Origin: an uncultured Lachnospiraceae bacterium
Lineage (GTDB): Bacteria; Bacillota; Clostridia; Lachnospirales; Lachnospiraceae
DNA: 64,000 nucleotides
NCBI GenBank assembly: GCA_910583615.1
Contig: CAJTXP010000002.1
Location: 87,811 to 151,810, forward strand
Direction of reading: 5' to 3'
The notes below the pieces were generated by a model that had not been told where the DNA came from, searched no databases, and saw nothing but the letters and a program-made list of their open reading frames with translations. Shown piece by piece: positions 42,680-50,500 of the stretch. Positions within the stretch are counted from its first letter, which is position 1. Each line of letters starts with the position of its first letter. The position numbers and the translations under genes were made by a program.

Positions 42680-43057
42680 ATGAAGAAATCAAGAATGGAA
42701 ACCGGAATGGAACTTTTACAGAAGATCGACGGCAGAGGCGGCGAAGCCGTCCTGAAATCGCTGGAGGACATTGCCCCGGATCTGGGGAAATACATCGTCG
42801 AATTTGCATTCGGCCATATCTACGCCAGAGACGGACTCACCCTCAGGGAACGGGAGATGGTTACGCTTGCCAGCCTGCTCACGGCCGGCGGATGCGAACC
42901 CCAGTTAAAGGTCCACATCCAGGGAGCGCTGCAGGTGGGGATCACTCCCGAAAAAATCACCGAGATTTTTCTGCAGTGCATTCCCTACACCGGATTTCCA
43001 AGAGTCCTGAACGCAGTCTTTGCCGCAAAGGAGATTTTTATTTCTGAGGGACTGTAA
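42680..43057 (+). CDS. Carboxymuconolactone decarboxylase family protein
   Basis: A 125-residue AhpD/CMD-fold protein. The family helix region is YARDGLTLREREMVTLASLL, followed by GGCEPQLKVHIQGALQVGIT and IPYTGFPRVLNAVFAAKEIF. There is one Cys in place of a CxxC redox pair, so peroxidase activity like AhpD is unlikely. It is the probable target of the MerR regulator. ATGGAGG lies near the ATG. Confidence 0.85.
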   Translation: MKKSRMETGMELLQKIDGRGGEAVLKSLEDIAPDLGKYIVEFAFGHIYARDGLTLREREMVTLASLLTAGGCEPQLKVHIQGALQVGITPEKITEIFLQCIPYTGFPRVLNAVFAAKEIFISEGL

Positions 43058-43114
43058 ATCATCCCATCCTTTTTCCCGTATAATCAGAAGAAAACCTGTA
43101 TGGGAGGAACGATC

Positions 43115-43726
43115 ATGAAGGAGCACCAGATTTTCGGATACATCCGTGTATCCGCAAAAGATCAGAACGTTGACCGCCAGATAGATGCACTGGCGCCGCT
43201 TGGGATTCCGAAACGGAACCTGTATATCGATAAACAGAGCGGGAAAGATTTTGAACGCCCGGCATGGAGACGGCTGGTAAAACGCTTAAGGCCCGGCGAC
43301 CTGCTCTGCGTCAAGTCCATCGACCGCCTAGGCCGGGACTACCAGGAGATCATAGAACAGTGGCGCAGCATCACAAAAGACAGACAGGCGGACATCCGTG
43401 TGATGGATATGCCCCTTTTGGATACCACCTATGGCAAAGACCTGTTGGGAACCTTTATCGCGGATCTGACTTTGCAGGTGCTTTCCTTTGCGGCTCAGCT
43501 GGAGCGGGAGGACATTCGCCAGCGCCAGGCGGAGGGAATCGCTTCCGCCAAAGCCCGCGGCGTTCGATTCGGCAGGAAGAAAAAGGAGCTGCCGGAGGAT
43601 TTTGAGAACTGGTTTGCCCGCTGGCGCAGCGGAGAGATCACGGGGAAACAAATGGCGGACCACTGCGGTATGGAGATCTCCGTGCTGTACCGCAAACTGC
43701 GGGAGGCGGGAATCCCCCTGGACTAA
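43115..43726 (+). CDS. Small serine recombinase (resolvase/invertase type)
   Basis: A 203-residue recombinase starting MKEHQIFGYIRVSAKDQN, with the catalytic Ser13 and VDRQIDAL following. The catalytic domain continues through SIDRLGRDYQEI, and the C-terminal HTH is QMADHCGMEISVLYRKLREA. The size and layout match Hin/Gin/Tn3-type enzymes that recombine short 26-28 bp sites. About 3.7 kb to the right lies a pair of matching candidate sites. GGGAGG precedes the ATG; a longer frame starting at 43100 is less likely. There are no partners such as an excisionase nearby. Confidence 0.92.
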   Translation: MKEHQIFGYIRVSAKDQNVDRQIDALAPLGIPKRNLYIDKQSGKDFERPAWRRLVKRLRPGDLLCVKSIDRLGRDYQEIIEQWRSITKDRQADIRVMDMPLLDTTYGKDLLGTFIADLTLQVLSFAAQLEREDIRQRQAEGIASAKARGVRFGRKKKELPEDFENWFARWRSGEITGKQMADHCGMEISVLYRKLREAGIPLD

Positions 43727-43793
43727 AACCTGGCGCGGCCGTTCAGACAGCCCGGAGTACCATGGCACAGGCGTGCAGCCAGTCTGCACCGCC

Positions 43794-45605
43794 TCAGGAA
43801 AGCCGCAGATATACAGAGGATGAGAATACGGTATCCTCCGCCTCAAAACGGCACCCGCCGCCATACTTCTCTGCAATGGAGCGGACGGACAGAAGCCCGA
43901 TGCCGCCGCCCGGTTTCCCGGACAGAAAGCCGCCCTCCGGCATCCTGCTGACGCTGGCGTACCGGTTATCCATGACGATGGTGAGTATCCCGTCCGCAAG
44001 CCTGCCGCGCATACGGATAAAGGGCGCGTCCGCCCCGGCGCAGGCCGCCACCGCATTCTCCAGCAGGTTTCCGACCACGACACAGAGCGCATGGGCAGGG
44101 ACGCTGCCGGTATCCTCCGGAATCTCCAGCCGGATGGAGCAGTCCGTGACGCCGGATCTGACCGCCATGTCCAGATAGTGGAGCGCCACCGCGTTGACGG
44201 TCTCGTTCTGACAGACGGGCGGGAGGCTTTCCCCTGCAGACGGCGCAATAAGAGCATCCAGATAGACTGCCGCCGCATGCGTCTCCCCCTTTTCCAGCAA
44301 CCTGCGCAGGGCAGCTGTGTGGTGCCGGAAGTCATGGCGCTGCTGCTTTTCCTGCAGAGAGGCTTCCGTGATCCGCCGGTAATGCTCCTCCTGCATCCTA
44401 GCCTGCCTTTCCAGAAGGGACAGCTCCTTTTCCAGCCTGTGGTTCTCCTCCAGCAGCGCCAGCGCCTCCGCCATGAAATACCCGCACTGGATGCTGACCA
44501 TTGTCACAAAGACCAGGACGCCCACCTGGAAGAAAAAGGATTTCTGCACGTCCAGCCGGAACAGATAGTAATTTGCCACTTCCAGCAGGGCGAACAGAGC
44601 CAGGACCGCCATGGGCCAAAGGAGCCTGCGCGCCATCCGATTCTGAAACCGGATGCTCTCCCACAGAGCCGTCCCCGCCAGAATGCAGAGGCAGGCGGGC
44701 GTCAGGACATGAAACAGATACATGCTCCTCGACAGGGATACGACGCCAAAAAGCTGCAGCGCCGCCGCCCCGCAGACGCAGAGCACCATGAAAGCGCACA
44801 GAGCCTCAAGAAACGGCCCGGCATGGGGACGCAGCACCACCAGGATAAAGCGCAGAAGCGGGATGGCAAAAGTGAACAGCCCCAGGAAAGCCATCAGGTA
44901 CAAAATGGGTGCATTTCCTACGAGCAGCCCTGTCAGGTTGCACTCCCCGAAGGACCATGCGCCGGTACACAGGGAGAACAGTCCCAGCCAGAAAAAGGCC
45001 GTCCCGGAACTGCCGAAGCGGAGGAAAATCAGGGAAACCAGAACCATGATCAGTCCCAGCGCCAGAAGAAACACGGAAAAAAACAGGGAGAACCCCATTT
45101 CCGAGAACAGTCCTGCCACAATCTGATCCGGACTCCCCAACAGGAGGGGATGGAGCGCGGCAGCGTCCCGCTGGGACGGGGAAAGGTACTCCAGTGTGAG
45201 TGTCACCTCATGTCCGGTCTCCGGCAGGGGTACCAGCGCCGTCTTTGTGGGCGGGTCCAGCAGGAATGCCGGGAAATCCCCGTCCTGCCCATATGCAAAT
45301 ATCAGCTTCCCGTCCGCGTAGAGCCTCACGGGTGTATAGACGGTCTTAAGATACAGGTAATCCCCCGGCTTTGGACAGATCCGGACGGTCAACGTCAGGG
45401 GTGTGCGGGAGGAAGGGCAGGGAAAGGTTTCGGGCAACTGTATCTCTTCCCCGTCCATGCGCCAGTCGGAAACAGTCTCCACACCGCCATGTGTGTTCCT
45501 TTCCGGCCGGAACAGGAGCACTGCACCGAGCAGCAGCACGGTAAGCGCCAGAAAGAGCAGGAACAGCGCTGCCGCCGCAGGCCGCCTCGCTTTATGTATC
45601 TTCAT
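43794..45605 (-). CDS. Sensor histidine kinase, AgrC/GHKL type with multi-helix membrane domain
   Basis: A 603-residue kinase. One helix (12-32) precedes an extracytoplasmic region of about 140 residues. About seven membrane helices follow (from SEMGFSLFFSVFLLALGLIM to FFQVGVLVFVTMVSIQCGYF). A coiled coil leads to the phospho-His region QQRHDFRHHTAA (near His424). The GHKL ATPase has VVGNLLENAVAAC (N box), MDNRYA and GGGIGLLSVRSIAEKYGG. It is co-expressed with a LytTR regulator through a four-base overlap. The signal is unknown. Base composition is GC-rich compared with region 4. Confidence 0.92.
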   Translation of the reverse strand: MKIHKARRPAAAALFLLFLALTVLLLGAVLLFRPERNTHGGVETVSDWRMDGEEIQLPETFPCPSSRTPLTLTVRICPKPGDYLYLKTVYTPVRLYADGKLIFAYGQDGDFPAFLLDPPTKTALVPLPETGHEVTLTLEYLSPSQRDAAALHPLLLGSPDQIVAGLFSEMGFSLFFSVFLLALGLIMVLVSLIFLRFGSSGTAFFWLGLFSLCTGAWSFGECNLTGLLVGNAPILYLMAFLGLFTFAIPLLRFILVVLRPHAGPFLEALCAFMVLCVCGAAALQLFGVVSLSRSMYLFHVLTPACLCILAGTALWESIRFQNRMARRLLWPMAVLALFALLEVANYYLFRLDVQKSFFFQVGVLVFVTMVSIQCGYFMAEALALLEENHRLEKELSLLERQARMQEEHYRRITEASLQEKQQRHDFRHHTAALRRLLEKGETHAAAVYLDALIAPSAGESLPPVCQNETVNAVALHYLDMAVRSGVTDCSIRLEIPEDTGSVPAHALCVVVGNLLENAVAACAGADAPFIRMRGRLADGILTIVMDNRYASVSRMPEGGFLSGKPGGGIGLLSVRSIAEKYGGGCRFEAEDTVFSSSVYLRLS

Positions 45606-46327
45606 AGTCTATCCCCTTTCCTGGCCTGGGCGAACAGCCAGTCCTCCCAGGCATCCTTTGCCTTTTTCAGAAGATCGCGCCGGATATAGACGCCCTGCCC
45701 GTCCTTCATGCGGAATACCATCAGTTCCTGGTCGATGCCCACCACATGGGAGAGGTTTGCCAGATAGCTCTTATGGCTGCGGAAAAAAGGAAAACCTGCA
45801 AGCTGGGGCGCCAGCTCGTCCAGCCTGCCCTTTACCTGCCTGGTCCCGCCTCCCTCGAACCAGAACAGCAGGTAATGCGCCCGCTGCTCCACAAAGGCAA
45901 GGCGGGCGGCCGACAAAGACAGTTTTTTCCCCCGCAGGACCACCTCCACGGCCGCCTGCTCCCGCCACTGTGCCGCAAGGGAAACGGCGCCGTCCATATC
46001 CTCCTGGGTCACAGGCTTCTCGATGTACTTCGCCACCTTCAGGCGATAGCCGTCCAGGGCGTGGTCCTGACTGGAGGTGACAAAGGCCACCGGCAGTTCC
46101 GGCTCCTGCTCCCGCAGCCGCCGCACGGCCTCCACCCCGGAGATCCCGCCCATGTAGATATCCATGAACACCATGTCAAACCGTCCCGGCCGGTAATCTT
46201 CCAGGAACGCCTCGCCGTTTTCAAAGGCGGTGACGCTGACCGGGACCGGCCCCGCCTGTGCCAGACCTGTCAGCCGTCCCAGTTCCTCTTTATCGTCCTC
46301 ACAAAGCGCAAGCTTTAATTCCTCCAT
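45602..46327 (-). CDS. LytTR-family response regulator
   Basis: A 241-residue regulator. The receiver has LCEDDKEELG, phospho-acceptor Asp56 in VFMDIYMGG and VKYIEKPVTQ. The C-terminal LytTR DNA-binding domain includes LAFVEQRAHYLLFWFEGG, GRLDELAPQLAGFPFFRSHK and SYLANLSHVVGID. It pairs with the kinase downstream. The promoter 46353-46381 has very short leader spacing. Confidence 0.94.
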   Translation of the reverse strand: MEELKLALCEDDKEELGRLTGLAQAGPVPVSVTAFENGEAFLEDYRPGRFDMVFMDIYMGGISGVEAVRRLREQEPELPVAFVTSSQDHALDGYRLKVAKYIEKPVTQEDMDGAVSLAAQWREQAAVEVVLRGKKLSLSAARLAFVEQRAHYLLFWFEGGGTRQVKGRLDELAPQLAGFPFFRSHKSYLANLSHVVGIDQELMVFRMKDGQGVYIRRDLLKKAKDAWEDWLFAQARKGDRL

Positions 46328-46352
46328 GCGAAATCCCTCCCCGTTTCTGAAC

Positions 46353-46381
46353 AGTATAGGGTAAAATCACAGAAATGTCAA
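46353..46381 (-). promoter_or_regulatory. Sigma-A-like promoter of the two-component operon
   Basis: On the minus strand, TTGACA (46376-46381) and TATACT (46353-46358) have a 17-base spacer, close to consensus. The start is about 20 bases from the response regulator ATG. The first 24-bp direct repeat overlaps the -35 by two bases. Confidence 0.8.
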
Positions 46382-46403
46382 TTTGTCAAGTACGAGTTTT
46401 GAA
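46380..46403. repeat. 24-bp direct repeat, copy 1
   Basis: This 24-bp sequence (starting AATTTGTCAAGTACG, ending TTTTGAA) recurs perfectly at 47178-47201, and the two copies bracket the toxin-antitoxin pair. The flanks differ, so the shared block ends sharply. Confidence 0.9.
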
Positions 46404-46464
46404 TGGGTTATAGTTTACACATGGACCAAAAACACTGGTTTGGGTAGAAAGAAGTGAGGAAAAC

Positions 46465-46493
46465 TTGATTCACAGGCGGGATTATGATATCTT
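46465..46493 (+). promoter_or_regulatory. Promoter of the toxin-antitoxin pair
   Basis: TTGATT (46465-46470) and TATCTT (46488-46493) are 17 bases apart, about 43 bases before the antitoxin ATG. Confidence 0.55.
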
Positions 46494-46535
46494 AATTTAA
46501 GAAGTATAAATTGCAGGAAGAAAGCAGGTGGATTT

Positions 46536-46709
46536 ATGGCATATGCATTACAAAATGAAAAAGCGAACGAAACAATCAACTACGATAAAACGCTTAAAAT
46601 GCTTGACCGGGGCATTGACGATATGGAAGCCGGAAGAGAATTGCCTTTAACAGAAGCTTTTGTTAAAATTACTGAATTAAGGAACGGGCAGAGAAATGCA
46701 AAAGTATAA
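46536..46709 (+). CDS. Small antitoxin of a RelE/ParE-type pair
   Basis: A 57-residue protein from the ATG at 46536 (MAYALQNEKANETINYDKTL), with AAGCAGGTGG upstream. It is short and helical (DRGIDDMEAGRELPLTEAF) with a basic C-terminus. Its stop overlaps the toxin start by 14 bases, as is typical for antitoxin-toxin operons. It resembles short DUF-type or RelB-like antitoxins; the exact class is not certain. Confidence 0.75.
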   Translation: MAYALQNEKANETINYDKTLKMLDRGIDDMEAGRELPLTEAFVKITELRNGQRNAKV

Positions 46710-47028
46710 AGTTATAGTAACATGGGAAGCGGTTTATGATATAGCTGAAATTGCAGATTATATAGAAGCGCAGTTTGGGACAGCAAGGGCTGACCGCTTT
46801 CAGGAAGAGATAAAGGAACGTTTGGATAAACTTAAAATATCAGGCGGTATTTCAGGAAAAACATATCTATGTTATCGTGGATATTCTATTTACAAGAACC
46901 CATTTCCACCGTCTATTATTTTTTACATTGTTATGGAATCAGAAAAAGAAATCCATGTCTTAAGAGTATTGCGAGAAGAACGTAATTGGGAAAGCGTTCT
47001 TACAAGGCAACATGATTATACATACTAA
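46696..47028 (+). CDS. RelE/ParE-family toxin
   Basis: A 110-residue protein with the RelE/ParE fold: YKVIVTWEAVYDIAEIADYI at the N-terminus, helices to LDKLKI, then the strand YRGYSIYKNPFPPSIIFYIV and HVLRVLREERN at the C-terminus. ParE members act on gyrase and RelE members cut ribosome-bound mRNA; which applies here is unclear. The module is AT-rich compared with its GC-rich neighbours. Confidence 0.85.
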   Translation: MQKYKVIVTWEAVYDIAEIADYIEAQFGTARADRFQEEIKERLDKLKISGGISGKTYLCYRGYSIYKNPFPPSIIFYIVMESEKEIHVLRVLREERNWESVLTRQHDYTY

Positions 47029-47110
47029 AACGTTAAGATATAATTTTTCACGGATGAAGTTCATCAATCCTTCTACAGTCTTTCTTAAACTGTCCAGAAT
47101 CTTTCACTTT

Positions 47111-47137
47111 TAATATCCCCCGTTCAAAAGCCGATAA
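47111..47137 (+). promoter_or_regulatory. Weak sigma-D-like promoter candidate
   Basis: TAAT (47111-47114) and GCCGATAA (47130-47137) have a 15-base spacer. It lies about 400 bases before the surface protein, so a direct role is doubtful. Confidence 0.3.
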
Positions 47138-47177
47138 TTATAAAAACCGTTGATTTTGTCTTTATCACTAAAACCAG

Positions 47178-47201
47178 AATTTGTCAAGTACGAGTTTTGA
47201 A
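47178..47201. repeat. 24-bp direct repeat, copy 2
   Basis: Perfect copy of 46380-46403. It begins 149 bases after the toxin gene stop. Confidence 0.9.
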
Positions 47202-47369
47202 CGAAGCCGTGCATTTTTGGTACTGGAAAAAAAGATAAAAACTCATAAAATAGACTAAACAGACATGTGCGGGAGATTTTCAGGCCCGCAGGAATATCCG
47301 CCCGGAGAAGGATTGCGATTCGGCAGAGCAGGCGGATTGTCAGGACCGGGTAAAGAAAATTTTTGGCGA

Positions 47370-47487
47370 GTGGTTAAAAGTAGACTTAAAACCACAGCGT
47401 TCAGGACTGGAATGCAGATAAAATGACAGAAAGGAACAGATAAAACGCATAAAAAAAACGAGTGGTTTTGAGTCTACTTTACGCGAA
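47370..47487. repeat. Pair of oppositely oriented 12-2-12 palindromic sites
   Basis: Site 1 (47370-47395) is GTGGTTAAAAGT, core AG, then ACTTAAAACCAC, an imperfect palindrome. Site 2 (47462-47487) is GTGGTTTTGAGT, core CT, then ACTTTACGCGAA. Site 1 bases 47377-47395 and site 2 bases 47462-47480 are inverted repeats matching at 18 of 19. The cores are complementary, so the sites are inverted relative to each other. 66 bases lie between them. Confidence 0.75.
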
Positions 47488-47505
47488 ACAGGAGGTAACA
47501 CATAC

Positions 47506-47559
47506 ATGAGAAACACAGGAAAACGGAATGCAGGGAGGAAGAGATCCTATGAAACGTAG
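47506..47559 (+). CDS. Short upstream ORF of the surface protein
   Basis: A 17-residue frame (MRNTGKRNAGRKRSYET) with a very strong ribosome site (CAGGAGGTAACACATAC) ends inside the start of the surface protein gene, overlapping it by 11 bases. It may couple translation of the large gene, whose own site is weaker. A protein function is not implied. Confidence 0.45.
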   Translation: MRNTGKRNAGRKRSYET

Positions 47560-50500
47560 AATTTTGAGCATCATAATGGCGCTGGCCCTGTGCGTGAGCG
47601 CATGCCCCACATGGGCACTGGCTGAAGAACCCGTATCCAGTCCCTGCACTCACCACCGGTCGCACACGCCGGACTGCGGATACATAGAGGCGGAACCGGG
47701 GCATGAGTGTACCCATGAGCATACGGAGGACTGTTACAGGACAGCGGAGGGAGAAGACGGCAACGCCACAAAGGAGCTGGACTGCCATCATGAGCATGAC
47801 GAATCCTGCGGCTACCGGGAGGAGATAGAAGGAAACCCCTGCACCTTCGTGTGTGAAATATGCAATGAAGGGACAGACGGAACACCGGAAGATAAGACGG
47901 ACGATAATGAGATAAATGACGGAGAATCCGAAAATTCGGGAACGGAAAACGGAGATGAAATAGAAGAACCCGGTGACGGGCAGGAGGAATGTACCTGTGA
48001 GGAACTATGCACAGAGGGTAGTATCAATACAGACTGCCCCATGTGCGGCGCGGAGGATGCCAGCCTGTCAGACTGCAAGGGGAAGGATGCGGAAGACAGC
48101 ACGGAAGATGCGGAAGAAAACACAAAACAGCCGGAAGATGCCGGCCTCTGCAAGCACCACCCGGAACATGATGATACCTGCGGCTATCAGCCGGAATCGA
48201 AGGACAATGAGGGCAGTCCGTGTACTTATGAGTGCCGTATCTGCCCTGTTGAAAAGCTGATTGCCGCCCTGCCGGATGCAGCGGACATCACAGAGGACAA
48301 TGCGAGCGAGGTGCGGGCGCAGCTTGAGGAAATCCTTGCGCTTTTTGCGGAACTGACCGAGGAAGAGCAGGAGCAGATTGACCTTTCTCTGTGCTGCGAA
48401 CTGCAGGCAAAGCTGGATGCGGCCAATGTACCTGCTCCGGCGGAGGAGGGAACGCCTGATTTGGAGTTGTTTGGACAGAAGATCTGCAGCGGCGACAGCG
48501 GAGACGGCTGGAGCTATACAGACGGTGTTCTGACATTAGAGAATTATCATTCTGATAATTCCGGTGAGGTTTTTATTCACATCACCAATGCCGACCTGGA
48601 GTTTACGCTTTATCTAAAGGGGGATAATTCTGTAAAAACGAGTGAAAAACTCATTTATGGAAATGCGTTTGGAAATACAACAATTACAGGAGATCCCGGG
48701 GCTTCCCTCTCTTTGAACGGAAAAAGCTGGGCTGACCGTTATATTTTTATTCGCGGAGTAAATGTGGATGTCACCACGCAGGATATGATTTTTCTTTCCT
48801 ATGACATGGAGATCGACAACGCAACAGTGAGCTTCAACATGAATGGGTCAAATGGCTATATTTACACTACGCACGGTGGTTTTACCATAAAAAATGGCAG
48901 CGATGTGACCATAACCAATTCGTCAGGCGCTGTTGATTACTGTGTTGCAACCAATAAAGCAGTGATCACCGACAGTGCATTGAAGATAACCAATCCCAGC
49001 GGTTTTGGAGTGTATGTGACGAAAATATCCACACAGGTATCGGAGTATAAGGCGTCTGTTACCAATTCCACTATATCAGCTTATGTTCCTGATGCAGGTA
49101 TCCATTGTGAGGATGAGCTGTCTGTTACCAGTTCACAGATTACAAACAGCGGTCAGTTCCTGCTTCGCTCCAAGAAAGCGGTTACCGTAGATGGCAGCAG
49201 CACGATGAAGGGAATTATTTATGAATTTTTCAAATCCGATACGGGAGCAGCTTATCAGGTTTACGGCAGTCATACCCTTGCAGCGAATTTGACCGTAGCG
49301 GCAAACGATTCTTTTACGATTCCAGAGGGCGCTGCTCTGACGATTCCCGATGGCGTTACATTGGAAAACAACGGTACGATGCGTATTCATGAAAAGGATT
49401 CTCTGACCGGAACAGGCGCTTTGACAGGGAACGGAAAATTCCTGATCGATGTAAATGAGGATACGATTTCTGTTCCGGAAGGGCTGGTTTACACAGGGAA
49501 GGACTATACAGACCAGATTATACTGGAAGAGAACGCTGCGGTTTGCGGGGTGGAGTTTACCGCAGATACGGAGGGGTGGACGCGTAACATCGAACCGACA
49601 GTTGTAAAAGATGCAGGAACGTATACAGTTACATTCACGAAAGGCGATAAGGAAATCAGCAGGACATTTACCGTAGCGCAGTCCGGCACACAGTTTGCAG
49701 GGGAAGGCGTTGTGAAAACCTGTAAAGACGGCGCAGAATGCAGCGACTTCACCGCCGATGATACCATCACCGTCAAGGCCACGCCTACCGCAACCGGGGC
49801 GGCTCCGGTAAAAGCGGCGGCTCGTCTGCGGGGAGTTTATGCCGCACCTGCTGCAGGTCAGATGGCAGTGTTTGTGGGTAATAACCAGGTGTCCGATGCG
49901 GTGGGGGCAGATGCGGACGGCAGCTACACCATGACAGTCAACGCCTCCGATGTACTGGAACAGGGGAATGTGGAACCGAACGGCGACCCTGTCACTCTGA
50001 TTGCAAAATTCGTAGGGAATGACAACATGGTGGACGCGGCAGGGACGGTGGATGTCAAGATTTCTGCTGTTGCGAAGGTCGAAAAGGGCGGTACCACTAC
50101 CTATGTAGGTAATTTGGACGATGCGTTTAAAACGGAAAACAACGGCGCCATTATTACGTTGCTGGGGGATGTAATGCGGACGGAATATCTCATCATCGGA
50201 ATTGACTGCACTCTGGATTTGGGCGGGCATACGATTTTCGGAAACCTGGACGTAAGTGATTATATACTTATCATTGTAGGAAAGAATGTAACCATTCAGG
50301 GCGATGGAGGCATTTCCGGGACAGGAGATGCACAGGTTTTACAGACAAGTGGGAACGTAATAATAAAGGGTGGGACTTTTTCCTGTGAATCTGGAAATTG
50401 CATATTTGTTACAGGCTCTAACGCAAGCCTATCCATTACGGGCTCAGAGGTACGTGTAGAAAACACCGGTGGCTATGGACTGTGTATCGGTAATGCTTCT

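Larger units (their letters stand above)
47029..47505 (+). other. Intergenic region upstream of the giant surface protein
   Basis: About 480 bases without a clear gene. It contains a sigma-D-like promoter candidate (47111-47137), the second 24-bp direct repeat, an AT-rich stretch and the pair of 26-bp palindromic sites. The first half is AT-rich; the stretch at about 47270-47340 is GC-rich. No other feature was recognised. Confidence 0.6.

Noticed and set aside
47240..47266. A third copy of the palindromic site around the AG at 47252-47253
   Set aside because: Only the central bases match; the half-sites agree at about half of the positions or fewer, so it is not counted as a site.
47396..47461. 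A promoter inside the possible invertible segment
   Set aside because: TAAAAT-like strings are present, but no partner -35 at normal spacing was found on either strand.
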